A DNA stretch of 64,000 nt from Pseudidiomarina taiwanensis (GTDB taxonomy: Bacteria > Pseudomonadota > Gammaproteobacteria > Enterobacterales > Alteromonadaceae), in assembly GCF_003987435.1 (NCBI RefSeq), contig NZ_PIQG01000001.1, forward strand, positions 744,001 to 808,000, in the 5' to 3' direction. Shown one piece after another: positions 1-8,110 of the stretch. How positions within the stretch are numbered: position 1 is the stretch's first letter; each line of letters begins with the position of its first letter. Below the pieces are notes generated by a model that saw only the letters and a program-made list of their open reading frames with translations, did no database searches and was not told where the DNA came from. A program made the translations under genes and the position numbers.

Positions 1-517
1 CATTGGCAACACGCATTAGGACTTGTGGGTCGTATTCACCAGTGAACTGCAACCATTTACCGTAGTAATTCAGTGCTTCACTGTACTTTTCCATACCCAA
101 GGCAAGGTCACCTGCAAGCTTCAATGAAGAAGCATGGTCCGACCAACCGAGAATGTCTGCGTCCGCGGCAATCTTGATTGAGCGAAACGCATCTTCCATC
201 CGGTCTTGCGCTGCGTACAGGTTACCCAAGAAACGATTCAAGTAGGCCTTATCAAAGGTCTCACGAGGATCCGCTTCTTCCAGCTCTGCAATCGCCGCAA
301 CAATATCTTCTTCCTCACTATAGAGTTCGAAAGCGCGCATGATGCGACGACCGACGCGGTCACCGACCGCTTGGTTACGGCGGCTGTCCTTTTGCTTTTG
401 GATGGTATCCGCTGACGGCAAGTTGTAGTTGATCTCCTGCGCACTGGCAGTCGAAATCATCAACCCAGCAACCAATAAAGCAGCACTTACAGATAATGAT
501 ACAAATTTATTCATCAT
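1..517 (-). CDS. TPR-repeat protein of the TonB2-type operon (partial)
   Basis: Only the first 172 codons are present; the gene runs off the left edge, so the C-terminus is missing. A signal peptide (about residues 1-24, hydrophobic core, ending TASA-Q) leads into helical repeats of tetratricopeptide type, for example around DKAYLNRFLGNLYAAQDR and EALNYYGKWLQF. The ATG at 517 shares one base with the tonB stop (TAATG), and a second in-frame ATG follows at 514, so translation is probably coupled to tonB. A secreted TPR protein commonly closes this operon in Alteromonadales and vibrios; a helper role in TonB2-dependent uptake is inference. The protein itself gives no catalytic motif. Confidence 0.8.
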   Translation of the reverse strand, partial: MMNKFVSLSVSAALLVAGLMISTASAQEINYNLPSADTIQKQKDSRRNQAVGDRVGRRIMRAFELYSEEEDIVAAIAELEEADPRETFDKAYLNRFLGNLYAAQDRMEDAFRSIKIAADADILGWSDHASSLKLAGDLALGMEKYSEALNYYGKWLQFTGEYDPQVLMRVAN

Positions 518-1122
518 TATTGCTCCTCTAGGTTGAAGTCGAGCTGGACCGTCTGACCCGGCTGACGAACTGGCTTACCATCGACCATTTTTGGCTTGTA
601 TTTCCAGCGTAACAAGGCGCGACGTGCTTCTTGATCGAACACTCGACGAGGTTCTGAATCAAGCACTTCTACGTCTGTAACACCGCCGGTCTCATCAATC
701 GTGAACCGCAACATTACCCAGCCGCTAATACCGTCTCGTGCTGCTTCTGGTGGGAAGCGAGGGTTAATCCGAACGATAGGCGTAGCTTCGCCATCGGCCA
801 TCATAGGGCCCGCACCAAGGTCAGTATTTACCCCACCGGTATCAACATCGAATTCAAATCCAACATTGAAGTCACTATCGGCATTATCAGGTTCTACCGG
901 AGGTGTTTCCGGAGGCTGTGCCGGTGGTGGCGGTGGTGGCGGTGGCGTACGCCGACGCTGGTCAACATTAGACTCAGGCGGCTGCGACACAATCTCGATG
1001 GTCGCAGTCGGTGGAGGCGGCGCATTACGGCCATCGCCCCCACTGATCAAAAACGCCATAAACGCGAACAATAGGAACGTAGCAGCGGCACCCAATAGTA
1101 TTGATACTATGAAGCGCAACAT
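517..1122 (-). CDS. tonB: Energy transducer TonB (TonB2 type)
   Basis: 201-aa periplasm-spanning protein that passes proton-motive force from ExbB/ExbD to outer-membrane receptors. An N-terminal membrane anchor (about residues 3-27) is followed by a proline-rich stretch (about 35-80, with a run of eight prolines) and a C-terminal TonB domain (about 110-200) containing INPRFPPEAAR and VEVLDSEPRRVFDQEA. The usual YP motif at the start of the domain is here FPPEA. Shorter than E. coli TonB (239 aa), as is usual for TonB2. It follows exbD by one base and overlaps the next gene at its stop codon. Its partner receptors are not in this window. Confidence 0.92.
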   Translation of the reverse strand: MLRFIVSILLGAAATFLLFAFMAFLISGGDGRNAPPPPTATIEIVSQPPESNVDQRRRTPPPPPPPPAQPPETPPVEPDNADSDFNVGFEFDVDTGGVNTDLGAGPMMADGEATPIVRINPRFPPEAARDGISGWVMLRFTIDETGGVTDVEVLDSEPRRVFDQEARRALLRWKYKPKMVDGKPVRQPGQTVQLDFNLEEQ

Positions 1123-1123
1123 A

Positions 1124-1528
1124 TTAATCGTCCTCTGCGGCTATCGAAATAGTAAGCTTGTTATTTGCTTCTTTGATCTGATCCATAACTTTCACGACAA
1201 CACCATGTTTGGCTTCTTTGTCTGCCTGGATCACGACCATATCAGTTGGCTGTTCGGCCAATAGACGCTCGATGTTTGCAGCAACGCGCTCAACATCAAC
1301 CATACGCTTGTCCATCCATACTTCGCCATTTCCACGAATCGCGATAAAGATGTTGGCAGAAGGCTTCTTCTGCGCCTGACTTGCTTCTGGCTTGTTCACG
1401 TCAATACCAGCTTCTTTAACGAAAGAGGTGGTAACGATGAAGAAGATCAACATGATGAATACGATGTCAAGCATCGGCGTCATATCGATCGCTGCATCTT
1501 CCTCTTCACGAAAACGTTTACGTGCCAT
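1124..1528 (-). CDS. exbD: Biopolymer transport protein ExbD
   Basis: 134-aa inner-membrane protein of the TonB energising complex. A short cytoplasmic N-terminus rich in charge precedes one transmembrane helix with the motif IDMTPMLDIVFIMLIFF, whose Asp is the proton-conducting residue of the ExbD/TolR family. A periplasmic domain follows (about residues 45-134). Length and layout are normal for the family. It lies 12 bp downstream of exbB and 1 bp upstream of tonB. TolR is the alternative name, but the neighbours (TonB rather than TolA/TolB) decide for ExbD. Confidence 0.93.
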   Translation of the reverse strand: MARKRFREEEDAAIDMTPMLDIVFIMLIFFIVTTSFVKEAGIDVNKPEASQAQKKPSANIFIAIRGNGEVWMDKRMVDVERVAANIERLLAEQPTDMVVIQADKEAKHGVVVKVMDQIKEANNKLTISIAAEDD

Positions 1529-1540
1529 AATTCTTCTCTC

Positions 1541-2065
1541 TTAATGATGTGGCAAACTATCGATCAGCTTGTCTTTTGCCCGACGAACCCGCGCCTCAAG
1601 ACGCGAAGCGAAGAACATACCTGACAAGGCAGCAACCATTCCCGCCATAGTTGGGATTGTTGCCATCGAGATACCCGACGCCATCAAGCGTGGGTTACCC
1701 GTGCCCTGCACCGCCATGATTTCGAATACAGTAATCATACCTGTTACTGTACCGAGTAGTCCGATCAACGGACAGATAGCGACACAAGTCTTGATCAAGA
1801 AAATACGCGCATCTAGCTTTTGAGCTGCCTCAGAAACCCAAGCTTCACGGATTTTATGTGCGTACCATGAGGTGGTGTCTTCACGAGCGTCCCATCTAGC
1901 GATGATTTCTTTCTTCATCTTAGGGAACACACCCGTAAGGAACCAGTAACGCTCAACCATCAAAACCCACATGAGGAAGAGCGCCCCCATGACGATGTAC
2001 AAGACATCGCCACCGGTACCCAAAAAATCCCTGATAGATTCCCAAAGCTCCACCAGGTAAAGCAT
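1541..2065 (-). CDS. exbB: MotA/TolQ/ExbB proton channel protein ExbB (short form)
   Basis: 174-aa inner-membrane channel subunit. Three hydrophobic segments are visible: about residues 20-38, 92-112 (ICPLIGLLGTVTGMI, the family signature) and 135-155 (ATIPTMAGMVAALSGMFF). It partners ExbD and TonB downstream. Shorter than E. coli ExbB (244 aa), which matches ExbB2 proteins of vibrios and Alteromonadales. The gene starts 4 bp after the stop of the long ExbB-like gene, so the two channel-type proteins are co-translated. No odd residues were seen. Confidence 0.92.
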   Translation of the reverse strand: MLYLVELWESIRDFLGTGGDVLYIVMGALFLMWVLMVERYWFLTGVFPKMKKEIIARWDAREDTTSWYAHKIREAWVSEAAQKLDARIFLIKTCVAICPLIGLLGTVTGMITVFEIMAVQGTGNPRLMASGISMATIPTMAGMVAALSGMFFASRLEARVRRAKDKLIDSLPHH

Positions 2066-2069
2066 AGGA

Positions 2070-3434
2070 TTACTCCTTCTTCTCCGCGTGCGCAGCTACA
2101 ATGCCGGCAGCTTGTTCGTCCAGAATATGGACGATGCTTTTCGCGCGACCCGCCACAACAGCGTGGACAAGAATCAATGGCAATGCAGCGATTAGACCAA
2201 GAGCGGTGGTAACCAACGCCATTGAGATGTCGCCTGCCATGATTTTCGGATCACCAGTACCAAAGAGAGTGATTGATTGGAAGGTACCAATCATACCCAC
2301 AACAGTACCCAAGAGACCAAGCAATGGCGCGATTGCCGCCAAAATCTTGATAATGTTCACACCGCTGTCAATTTTCGGTGTTTCACGCAAGATTGCTTCG
2401 TCGAGTTTCAATTCAAGATTCTCAACATCCGCAGCTTTGTTCTCGTTGTAAACCTTCAAGATACGGCCCAGAGCGTTTTTGTCTGAAGGGTTCGCAGTGT
2501 TTTTCAACTGTGAACGGATCTTCGCGCCTTCAATACCCAGAGTAACGAACTTGTAGATTGCAATTAAGAAACCAACGATAAGTGCAACTGTGATGACGTA
2601 ACCAACAGTACCACCTTGGTGATAGCGCTCTTCAAGGGTCGCTTTCTGAGTTGCTAAGCCCAAGATTTGGCCACGTGCCGGGTCAACAAATAAACCGGTG
2701 TAGCCGCTATCGATGCTTTCGAAATCTTCAACAGTCGCAAGTACGAAGCCTTCAGGCTGACGGCCAAGCGGTTGGATTTCTTCAGCAGTATCGTTGTAAT
2801 TGAAGTATTCACCATTTGAAATCAAGTTGAATACACCGATACGCGTGACATCACGAGTTTCAGTAGAACCGTCCAACAAAGTTACATCAGTAGTGAAGGT
2901 AACGACCTTGCTTGACTCTTTCATTTCAGTCAGCAACGCGAACCATAATTCTTCAAGTTCTGCGATAGTTGGAAGTTCTTGCGCTGCAGCAAGGCTTTCC
3001 AATACATCTTCACGACCTGGGTACTGTGAACTTACGATTGAAGTTGCAATACGACCGATAGTGTCAGATGCAGAACCACGAACAACCCCGAACATCTCAC
3101 CTAAAGTACCTTTAGCGTTGTCGAGTTCAGTTTCTTTGTTCGCTAATTTGATTTCGTTTTCAGCGAATTCACGCTGTAAACGCTCACCACGTGCTTTTTC
3201 GTCAGCAAGTTGCTTCTTCGCACGGTTCAACAAAGCTTGTTTGTCGGCGCGGTCAGAAAGGAACTCGGCTTCACGCTCAGCATTGATTTGCTGAGATGCG
3301 GCGCGGTTTTGTTTAACAATATCAAGGAGCTCATCAAGAGATTTTGCTTCTTGTTGTGCTTGAACAGCGAAGCTCGTGCCTGCTGTAAGCGTGAACGCTG
3401 CTGCGACCAGTACGGATTTCACTAGTTGTTTCAT
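2070..3434 (-). CDS. TtpC-like long ExbB-family protein of the TonB2 system
   Basis: 454-aa protein with a signal peptide (about 1-26, ending VQAQ), a long charged coiled coil (about 30-110) and a periplasmic region. One membrane helix lies near 275-297, and a C-terminal MotA/TolQ/ExbB domain (about 360-450) contains IAPLLGLLGTVVGMIGTF. This architecture matches TtpC, a fourth inner-membrane component that Vibrio TonB2 systems need for iron-siderophore transport (established for Vibrio). Starts with ATGA overlap on the DUF3450 gene; the short exbB follows after 4 bp. Role here is inferred from architecture and gene order. Confidence 0.88.
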   Translation of the reverse strand: MKQLVKSVLVAAAFTLTAGTSFAVQAQQEAKSLDELLDIVKQNRAASQQINAEREAEFLSDRADKQALLNRAKKQLADEKARGERLQREFAENEIKLANKETELDNAKGTLGEMFGVVRGSASDTIGRIATSIVSSQYPGREDVLESLAAAQELPTIAELEELWFALLTEMKESSKVVTFTTDVTLLDGSTETRDVTRIGVFNLISNGEYFNYNDTAEEIQPLGRQPEGFVLATVEDFESIDSGYTGLFVDPARGQILGLATQKATLEERYHQGGTVGYVITVALIVGFLIAIYKFVTLGIEGAKIRSQLKNTANPSDKNALGRILKVYNENKAADVENLELKLDEAILRETPKIDSGVNIIKILAAIAPLLGLLGTVVGMIGTFQSITLFGTGDPKIMAGDISMALVTTALGLIAALPLILVHAVVAGRAKSIVHILDEQAAGIVAAHAEKKE

Positions 3435-4213
3435 TCTGCACGCTCCGCTGCAAAGATTGGCAATTTAATGAGATCTGGTGCGGTTTGCTTACGCGCCATA
3501 CGAATCGCTTTCGTTAGGTTGCTCAAATATGAGTCATCTAACGCTTCCCATTCGTTGGTCTCTTTGTTGTAGATCCAACCATTCTTTAAGTCGAGTGATT
3601 GCGCCAACAACGCCGCGCGACCGAGGTGGAAGAAGTCAACAGAGATTTCTTCGCCTTGATAGGTCAATTTGCCTTCGTAGGCATTTAACGCAGCACCATA
3701 ATCCATTTCCGCTTGGAAAGTTTCGATGATCTGACGGAAACGCTCTGATTCAGACACGTTTGATTGATCCATCAAGTCACGCAACATAGCAACACGGTCA
3801 AGACGGCTTTGCTTGTTGATCGGCAAGTCTAACTCGATGAATGCTTCGAGTGAGTCGATCATTTTGTACATCAACGGCACAACGCCTTGCTTCGTCTCAT
3901 CGATGCGATCGATCTGACGCTGCAATGAAGCGAGCGAGGCATTCTGGTCGTCGACCAAACCTTGAACGTGGTCATTGTAGACTTTTAAGTTTTCATACTC
4001 GTCTACAACAGCGCGATATTCATACAGCAGTTCCTGACTTTGCTCGAACAACGAATCGATCTTCTGTTGTGAGCGAACGTCAGCTGCATGGACTTTTGCT
4101 TCTTCGTTTTGCAACGAAGAAACATCTTGAGCGGCAACGCTAGCGCTACCTGCAACCGCGAACATGCCGAGTACGGCAGCTGCGACTTTGCTTTTATTGA
4201 TTACTTTGGTCAT
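3431..4213 (-). CDS. DUF3450 domain protein, first gene of the TonB2-type operon
   Basis: 260-aa exported protein. A signal peptide (about 1-28, ending SVAAQ) is followed by a long alpha-helical, coiled-coil-prone region (about 30-120; SQELLYEYRAVVDEYENL) and a C-terminal region containing FFHLGRAALLAQSLD and a Trp-rich stretch. The family has no established biochemical function but is regularly found directly upstream of TtpC/ExbB genes. I place the start at ATG 4213 because GGGA sits 5 bp upstream; an in-frame TTG at 4222 is less likely. The stop overlaps the next start (ATGA). Confidence 0.85.
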   Translation of the reverse strand: MTKVINKSKVAAAVLGMFAVAGSASVAAQDVSSLQNEEAKVHAADVRSQQKIDSLFEQSQELLYEYRAVVDEYENLKVYNDHVQGLVDDQNASLASLQRQIDRIDETKQGVVPLMYKMIDSLEAFIELDLPINKQSRLDRVAMLRDLMDQSNVSESERFRQIIETFQAEMDYGAALNAYEGKLTYQGEEISVDFFHLGRAALLAQSLDLKNGWIYNKETNEWEALDDSYLSNLTKAIRMARKQTAPDLIKLPIFAAERAE

Positions 4214-4550
4214 AGTTCCCAACCAATTTGACTTAACTTCATATCAACGGCAAAACACCGCCAATATCCCAGTTATGTGAATGACGAAAAGAGTTTAATC
4301 AACACTTGCAGCTATTACCGACAAAATTTGTACGGTAATAATGCCTCAATACTCCCACGATCAGCCCGACTCTGTCAACAGCAGATATGCACCGAAACGC
4401 TAGATAATATCTATTCATTTTGCGACCCAGAACAATCCTTACATCCGCTTAACAGAAAGCCTGCAATATCTTGTCTTTTACTTTCCAAGCGCAAAGATGT
4501 TAGGCATACTCAAGCCCATCCAAGCAACCGTTGGCGGCTCGATTGAGACC
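4214..4550. other. Intergenic region between the TonB2-type operon and priC-like gene
   Basis: Roughly 340 bases with no convincing gene. It must hold the promoter of the leftward TonB2-type operon and possibly that of the rightward priC-like gene. I see one perfect 8-bp inverted repeat (listed separately) but no clear Fur box or strong terminator. Short open frames here lack ribosome sites and family resemblance. Confidence 0.5.
4313..4340. promoter_or_regulatory. Candidate operator: 8-bp inverted repeat
   Basis: TATTACCG and CGGTAATA form a perfect 8-bp inverted repeat separated by 12 bases that are themselves nearly palindromic (ACAAAATTTGT). It lies about 100 bp upstream of the DUF3450 start. 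It could be a transcription-factor site or a weak hairpin; no known consensus was recognised. Confidence 0.3.
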
Positions 4551-4835
4551 ATGATTGAACCTGAAATTGTGCATAGAATAGAGAAGATTCTGCAATCTTA
4601 TGCAGAGCAAATTGAGCGCCTACAACTCGCTGAGGAAGATTTTCAAGACTGGTTTGGGCCGCAACTGTTTTACCGCGAAGTAAACCATCCGCGCGACTAT
4701 CTGCTCGAAATGCAGCACAACTTAGCGCAGTTAAAAGATGCCGATAGCCCGCAACGCGAGCTGATCTTAAGTGAACAACTCGCCCGCCAACTCAGTGCCT
4801 TCGAGCAAGCGCTACGACATCATCAATCGCGCTGA
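4551..4835 (+). CDS. Short PriC-like primosomal replication protein
   Basis: 94-aa, mostly helical protein. The pattern FQDWFGPQLFYR ... YLLEMQHNLAQL ... LSEQLARQLSAFEQAL follows the N-terminal half of E. coli PriC (RFDRHLF ... CLDEAGDNLAAL ... LAEHLAAQLEAI), which helps reload DnaB at stalled forks. The C-terminal half of E. coli PriC (175 aa in total) is absent. ATG 4551 is preferred because GAG lies about 5 bp upstream and the alignment to PriC begins there; another in-frame ATG lies at 4497. The 3' end overlaps the convergent kynA by 13 bp. Assignment rests on remembered family pattern only. Confidence 0.6.
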   Translation: MIEPEIVHRIEKILQSYAEQIERLQLAEEDFQDWFGPQLFYREVNHPRDYLLEMQHNLAQLKDADSPQRELILSEQLARQLSAFEQALRHHQSR

Positions 4836-5908
4836 AAACCGAGCGCCCGTTTGACCGAATCAGGCAGTTGCGGTAAGGCCGCTTTTGGCAAGAGATAGGT
4901 GGCCATGGCAAAGAAATCTTTAAACACTCGGTTTTGCTCGGTCGTGCGGCGCAAATAATCGTGCCCTGATGAACCTCCGGTACCGATTTTAGTCCCTAAC
5001 ATCCGCTGTACCATCATCGCATGCTTGTATCGCCAAATAGTCAGTTTCTCATCCATTTCAGCCAGCGCTGTAATGGTCTGAAATGCCAACTGGAATACAG
5101 GCTCTTCGCGATACTGAGTAATAAACAATGCACTCAACATGGCGCGCTGTGATAATCTTACCGCTCCTTGCTGTTGTAACTCAGCATAACGCTCAGCGTC
5201 GAAAATTGCGGAGAAATTATCCCGGTTCGCTTGCAAGCCCTGCAACTCCTGCGCCAGCTGCTCTGCATCCACACTATTATCACGGATAATCTGCTCATCA
5301 CGGTCAAGCGCGGCATTGACCGCTGCCTGATAATGCTGCCAGAACTTAAATTCGCCAAACTCCAAAAATGGCATCCGCGCCAACCACGCATCGACACAGT
5401 CGAACAAACTCGGCTGTTGCTCCAGTTGCTCAAGATAATTTCGGTCGTCATCATGCAAACGGTTGTAGAACGACTGCTGGTCGAAAGCAATGCGCCGCGC
5501 ACGAGTCAGTCCCAGCATGATTTCCAGCTCTTTAAACTGAATACTTTGAAACCCAGAAGCCGGTACTAAGTAATCACGAAAGGCTAAGAATTCCTGTGGC
5601 GTCATCGTCTCGAGCACCGCAACCTGGTCATTCATCAAATCTTGGATGGTCAAGACCCGTCGTAAACGATGGCTAACTGTGTATAAATCACTATCGCCCA
5701 GACTCGGCTGTTGAAATAAGCGATAGATTGAACGCAGTTCATGAAGGACTTGCTTGAACCAGAGTTCGTAAACTTGGTGCACGATAATAAAGAGCATCTC
5801 TTCATGCGCTTCATCGCCATATTTCGGACTGTGGGGATGTTGGGCATCAAGCAGACGATCAAGCTTTAGGTAGTCACCGTAATAAACTGGCTCTTGATTT
5901 TTAGGCAT
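4823..5908 (-). CDS. kynA: Tryptophan 2,3-dioxygenase
   Basis: 361-aa haem enzyme that opens the indole ring of L-tryptophan to N-formylkynurenine, first step of the kynurenine pathway. Family motifs: YYGDYLKLDRLL, HEEMLFIIVHQVYELWFKQ, the haem-ligand region WRYKHAMMVQRMLG and the substrate loop GTGGSSGHDYLRRTTEQNR. Length is somewhat above the roughly 280-300 aa of many bacterial TDOs. Start ATG 5908 has AAGAAG upstream; an in-frame extension to 6025 runs over the SRP RNA and is rejected. No other kynurenine-pathway gene is in the window. Confidence 0.93.
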   Translation of the reverse strand: MPKNQEPVYYGDYLKLDRLLDAQHPHSPKYGDEAHEEMLFIIVHQVYELWFKQVLHELRSIYRLFQQPSLGDSDLYTVSHRLRRVLTIQDLMNDQVAVLETMTPQEFLAFRDYLVPASGFQSIQFKELEIMLGLTRARRIAFDQQSFYNRLHDDDRNYLEQLEQQPSLFDCVDAWLARMPFLEFGEFKFWQHYQAAVNAALDRDEQIIRDNSVDAEQLAQELQGLQANRDNFSAIFDAERYAELQQQGAVRLSQRAMLSALFITQYREEPVFQLAFQTITALAEMDEKLTIWRYKHAMMVQRMLGTKIGTGGSSGHDYLRRTTEQNRVFKDFFAMATYLLPKAALPQLPDSVKRALGFQRD

Positions 5909-5989
5909 CTGAGTCTTCTTTACTAAGCAAATAAGTGGACTAGATGGTAACGAGATTGCTTGAGTTTGTATAGCGGCAGAGAGAATGGG

Positions 5990-6103
5990 TGGCGGCCTCA
6001 CCAGCCAACACCTCGGCACCCACATCCCTGACTACGGCTGCTCCCTTCCGGGCCTGACCGGGTTCGCCAGTTCGTGTTGCGAGGGGACCAATAAGGCCGC
6101 CAT
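5990..6103 (-). ncRNA. ffs: 4.5S / bacterial small SRP RNA
   Basis: Transcribed leftward. The minus strand carries the near-invariant SRP domain IV core GGTCAGGCCCGGAAGGGAGC AGCC (tetraloop GGAA, asymmetric internal loop). The ends pair: GGCGGCC at 6101-6095 with GGCCGCC at 5997-5991. About 112 nt, the usual size of the gammaproteobacterial RNA, which binds Ffh for co-translational targeting. A strong promoter precedes it. End points are accurate to a few bases. Confidence 0.95.
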
Positions 6104-6113
6104 AACGCCGCGC

Positions 6114-6142
6114 ATTATCCACGACTGGCGTCGCAAAGACAA
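6114..6142 (-). promoter_or_regulatory. Sigma70 promoter of the SRP RNA gene
   Basis: On the minus strand TTGTCT (6142-6137) is followed after exactly 17 bp by GATAAT (6119-6114) and then a GC-rich discriminator GCGCGGCG. This places the start about 7-11 bases on, at the 5' end of the RNA. The GC-rich discriminator is typical of growth-rate-controlled stable RNA promoters. Confidence 0.75.
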
Positions 6143-6176
6143 CCATAGCGGACGCGACTGGCGAACATTTCACCGA

Positions 6177-6959
6177 TTATTTTTGCAAACGTGCAGCAAT
6201 CGCCGCCCGCGCAGTGTCAGAACGAAGCGCTTTAGCAAACACTTCCACTTCACGGCGAATCCGCGCTGCGGTAGTTTCTCCAGGAGCTTTAAGCAAGGCT
6301 TTACTGGCCCGCACAGCCGCTGCTGGACGCTGCGCAAGTTGTTCAGTGAGCTGCTCGACACGAGCCTGCAGTTGATCGGCAGCAAGCACTTCGTTTACGA
6401 GCCGCATTTCGAGTGCTTGCTCGGCGTTAAAGCTATCCCCAAGTAGCAACAATTCTGCCGCTTTGAGATAACCGCATTGCTGCGGGAGCAATAAACTCGC
6501 TGCGGCCTCGGGAACCAAGCCCAAATGGACAAATGGCATCGCAAACTTGGCGTCAGAACTGGCATAAACAAAGTCACAATGGAGCAGTACTGTGGTGCCA
6601 ATGCCGATAGCCAAGCCATTTACGGCGGCAATCAAAGGCACTGATAACTCGTTTAAGGTGAGTAAAAACTCAAACGGTGGCGCATTCTCATCCAAGCTAT
6701 CCATCTGCAAGAAATCCTGCAGATCATTACCCGCAGTGAAACTGTCGCCACTTCCGGTGAGCACCACAGCCGTAACGCTCGGGTCAGCATCAGCCTCTTT
6801 CAAGGCTTGCGTGAGGGCGCGGTACATGGCCGCAGTCAACGCATTTTTCTTATCACTTCGAGTTAACTGCAGCCAAACTGTCGTGCCACGTCTGGATAGG
6901 GTCAGATGTTCGACTTCTTGCACTGCTTTTTGCACCTTATTATTCACCACTTTGCTCAC
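6177..6959 (-). CDS. Enoyl-CoA hydratase/isomerase (crotonase) family protein
   Basis: 260-aa crotonase-fold protein. Visible family features: TRSDKKNALTAAMY near residue 35, the oxyanion-hole GNDLQDF region near 77-83, NGLAIGIGTTVLLHCD near 114-129, and FVHLGLVPEAAASLLLPQ near 144-161. The Glu in VPEAAAS matches one catalytic acid of the hydratases; the position of the other is occupied by small residues, so isomerase activity is equally possible. Starts at GTG 6959 inside the end of the FabH-like gene (20-bp overlap); a GTG at 6947 is an alternative. Substrate cannot be read from sequence. Confidence 0.85.
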   Translation of the reverse strand: MSKVVNNKVQKAVQEVEHLTLSRRGTTVWLQLTRSDKKNALTAAMYRALTQALKEADADPSVTAVVLTGSGDSFTAGNDLQDFLQMDSLDENAPPFEFLLTLNELSVPLIAAVNGLAIGIGTTVLLHCDFVYASSDAKFAMPFVHLGLVPEAAASLLLPQQCGYLKAAELLLLGDSFNAEQALEMRLVNEVLAADQLQARVEQLTEQLAQRPAAAVRASKALLKAPGETTAARIRREVEVFAKALRSDTARAAIAARLQK

Positions 6960-8037
6960 GTTTTTGCCAAGCAGCTTTGGTGTTTTGATGAAGTGGCAAA
7001 ATCAAATCAAGGGCACTTTGGCCATTGCTTTCAAGCTGCATATTGTTCGGTCGTTTCGGAGTGACGCGAGAACCCCATTTAATGATCCCAGCGCCACAAG
7101 TGAGTCCGCCACCGAACACTGCCGAAACAATGGTATCGTGAGGTTTGACAATCCCCTGTTCAACCGCTTCAGCAAATGCAATCGGCAGGGTTGCTGATGA
7201 GGTGTTGCCGTATTTCTGAATATTAATCACGGTTTTCTCTGCCGGAACCTGACACATTTTGGCCAAGTAATCGATCAGACGTTTATTGGCTTGGTGTGGA
7301 ATCAGTGAGTCGATATCAGCCGTGGTCAAGCCCGTTTCAGCAAATACCTTTTCGACGGCCATGTTCATCCCTTTAACGGCTCGTTTAAAGATCTCTTGGC
7401 CGACAAAGTTAAATGGCATAATCCCGTCGAAACCGAAGCGGTCGAAACTCATCCCAAAATCGAGCGAGAGCACATCGCGCGCTTCGGCATCACAGGTCAC
7501 ATGCGATGCCAGCAAACCACACTCTTCAGTGCTGGCCTCAAGTACCATAGCACCTGCACCATCACCAAATAACACCGCACTTTCGCGCTTGGTCCAATCT
7601 AAAATGCGAGTTAAGCGCTCAGCACCAATAATCAGTACTTTTTTGTGCGCACCCGTGCGAATGGCTTGGGTCGCATAGTGCATGCCATACAAGAAACTGC
7701 TACAGGCTGCATTTAAATCAAACGCTGCAGCATATTTAGCCCCAAGGTCACGCTGCACCGCCGATGCAACGTTAGGAATAATCTCATCAGCGGTACAGGT
7801 ACCGACTAGAATCAAATCTAACTCGTTCGGGTCTAAATCAGCTGCGGCTAGCGCGTTGCGCGCAGCAACTGTCGCTAAATGCGACGTCCCAACATGACTC
7901 ACGCGACGTTCTTCGATTCCAGTTCGCGTCTTAATCCATTCATCAGAGGTGTCGAGGAATGTGGCTAAATCATCATTTGTCATAATGGCTGGCGGTAAGC
8001 ATTTACCCCAGCCGGTAATCTCAGCGTATATTTTCAC
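6940..8037 (-). CDS. FabH-like beta-ketoacyl-ACP synthase III
   Basis: 365-aa thiolase-fold condensing enzyme. The triad is present at the same spacing as in E. coli FabH: Cys112 (NAACSSF), His248 (PHQANKR) and Asn278 (KYGNTSSA). It has a C-terminal extension of about 40 residues after KWGSR that the 317-aa E. coli FabH lacks. It is not in a fab cluster but overlaps a crotonase gene, so a role in a dedicated acyl chain or in fatty acid salvage is possible, as well as ordinary initiation with acetyl-CoA. Which of these applies is not decided by the sequence. Confidence 0.88.
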   Translation of the reverse strand: MKIYAEITGWGKCLPPAIMTNDDLATFLDTSDEWIKTRTGIEERRVSHVGTSHLATVAARNALAAADLDPNELDLILVGTCTADEIIPNVASAVQRDLGAKYAAAFDLNAACSSFLYGMHYATQAIRTGAHKKVLIIGAERLTRILDWTKRESAVLFGDGAGAMVLEASTEECGLLASHVTCDAEARDVLSLDFGMSFDRFGFDGIMPFNFVGQEIFKRAVKGMNMAVEKVFAETGLTTADIDSLIPHQANKRLIDYLAKMCQVPAEKTVINIQKYGNTSSATLPIAFAEAVEQGIVKPHDTIVSAVFGGGLTCGAGIIKWGSRVTPKRPNNMQLESNGQSALDLILPLHQNTKAAWQKREQSGE

Positions 8038-8110
8038 GTGCTAAAACCTATAGTCATCTCGTCTTTTTCGGTATCATAGCACGATTATTCGCAGCTAAAA
8101 CGTCCGACCA

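Noticed and set aside
701..1264. Rightward 187-codon open frame opposite tonB and exbD
   Set aside because: Glycine-rich translation is the antisense of the TonB proline-rich region; no family features or ribosome site.
5909..6025. In-frame upstream extension of tryptophan 2,3-dioxygenase
   Set aside because: It reads through the conserved SRP RNA 3' end and lacks family similarity; ATG 5908 has a good ribosome site.
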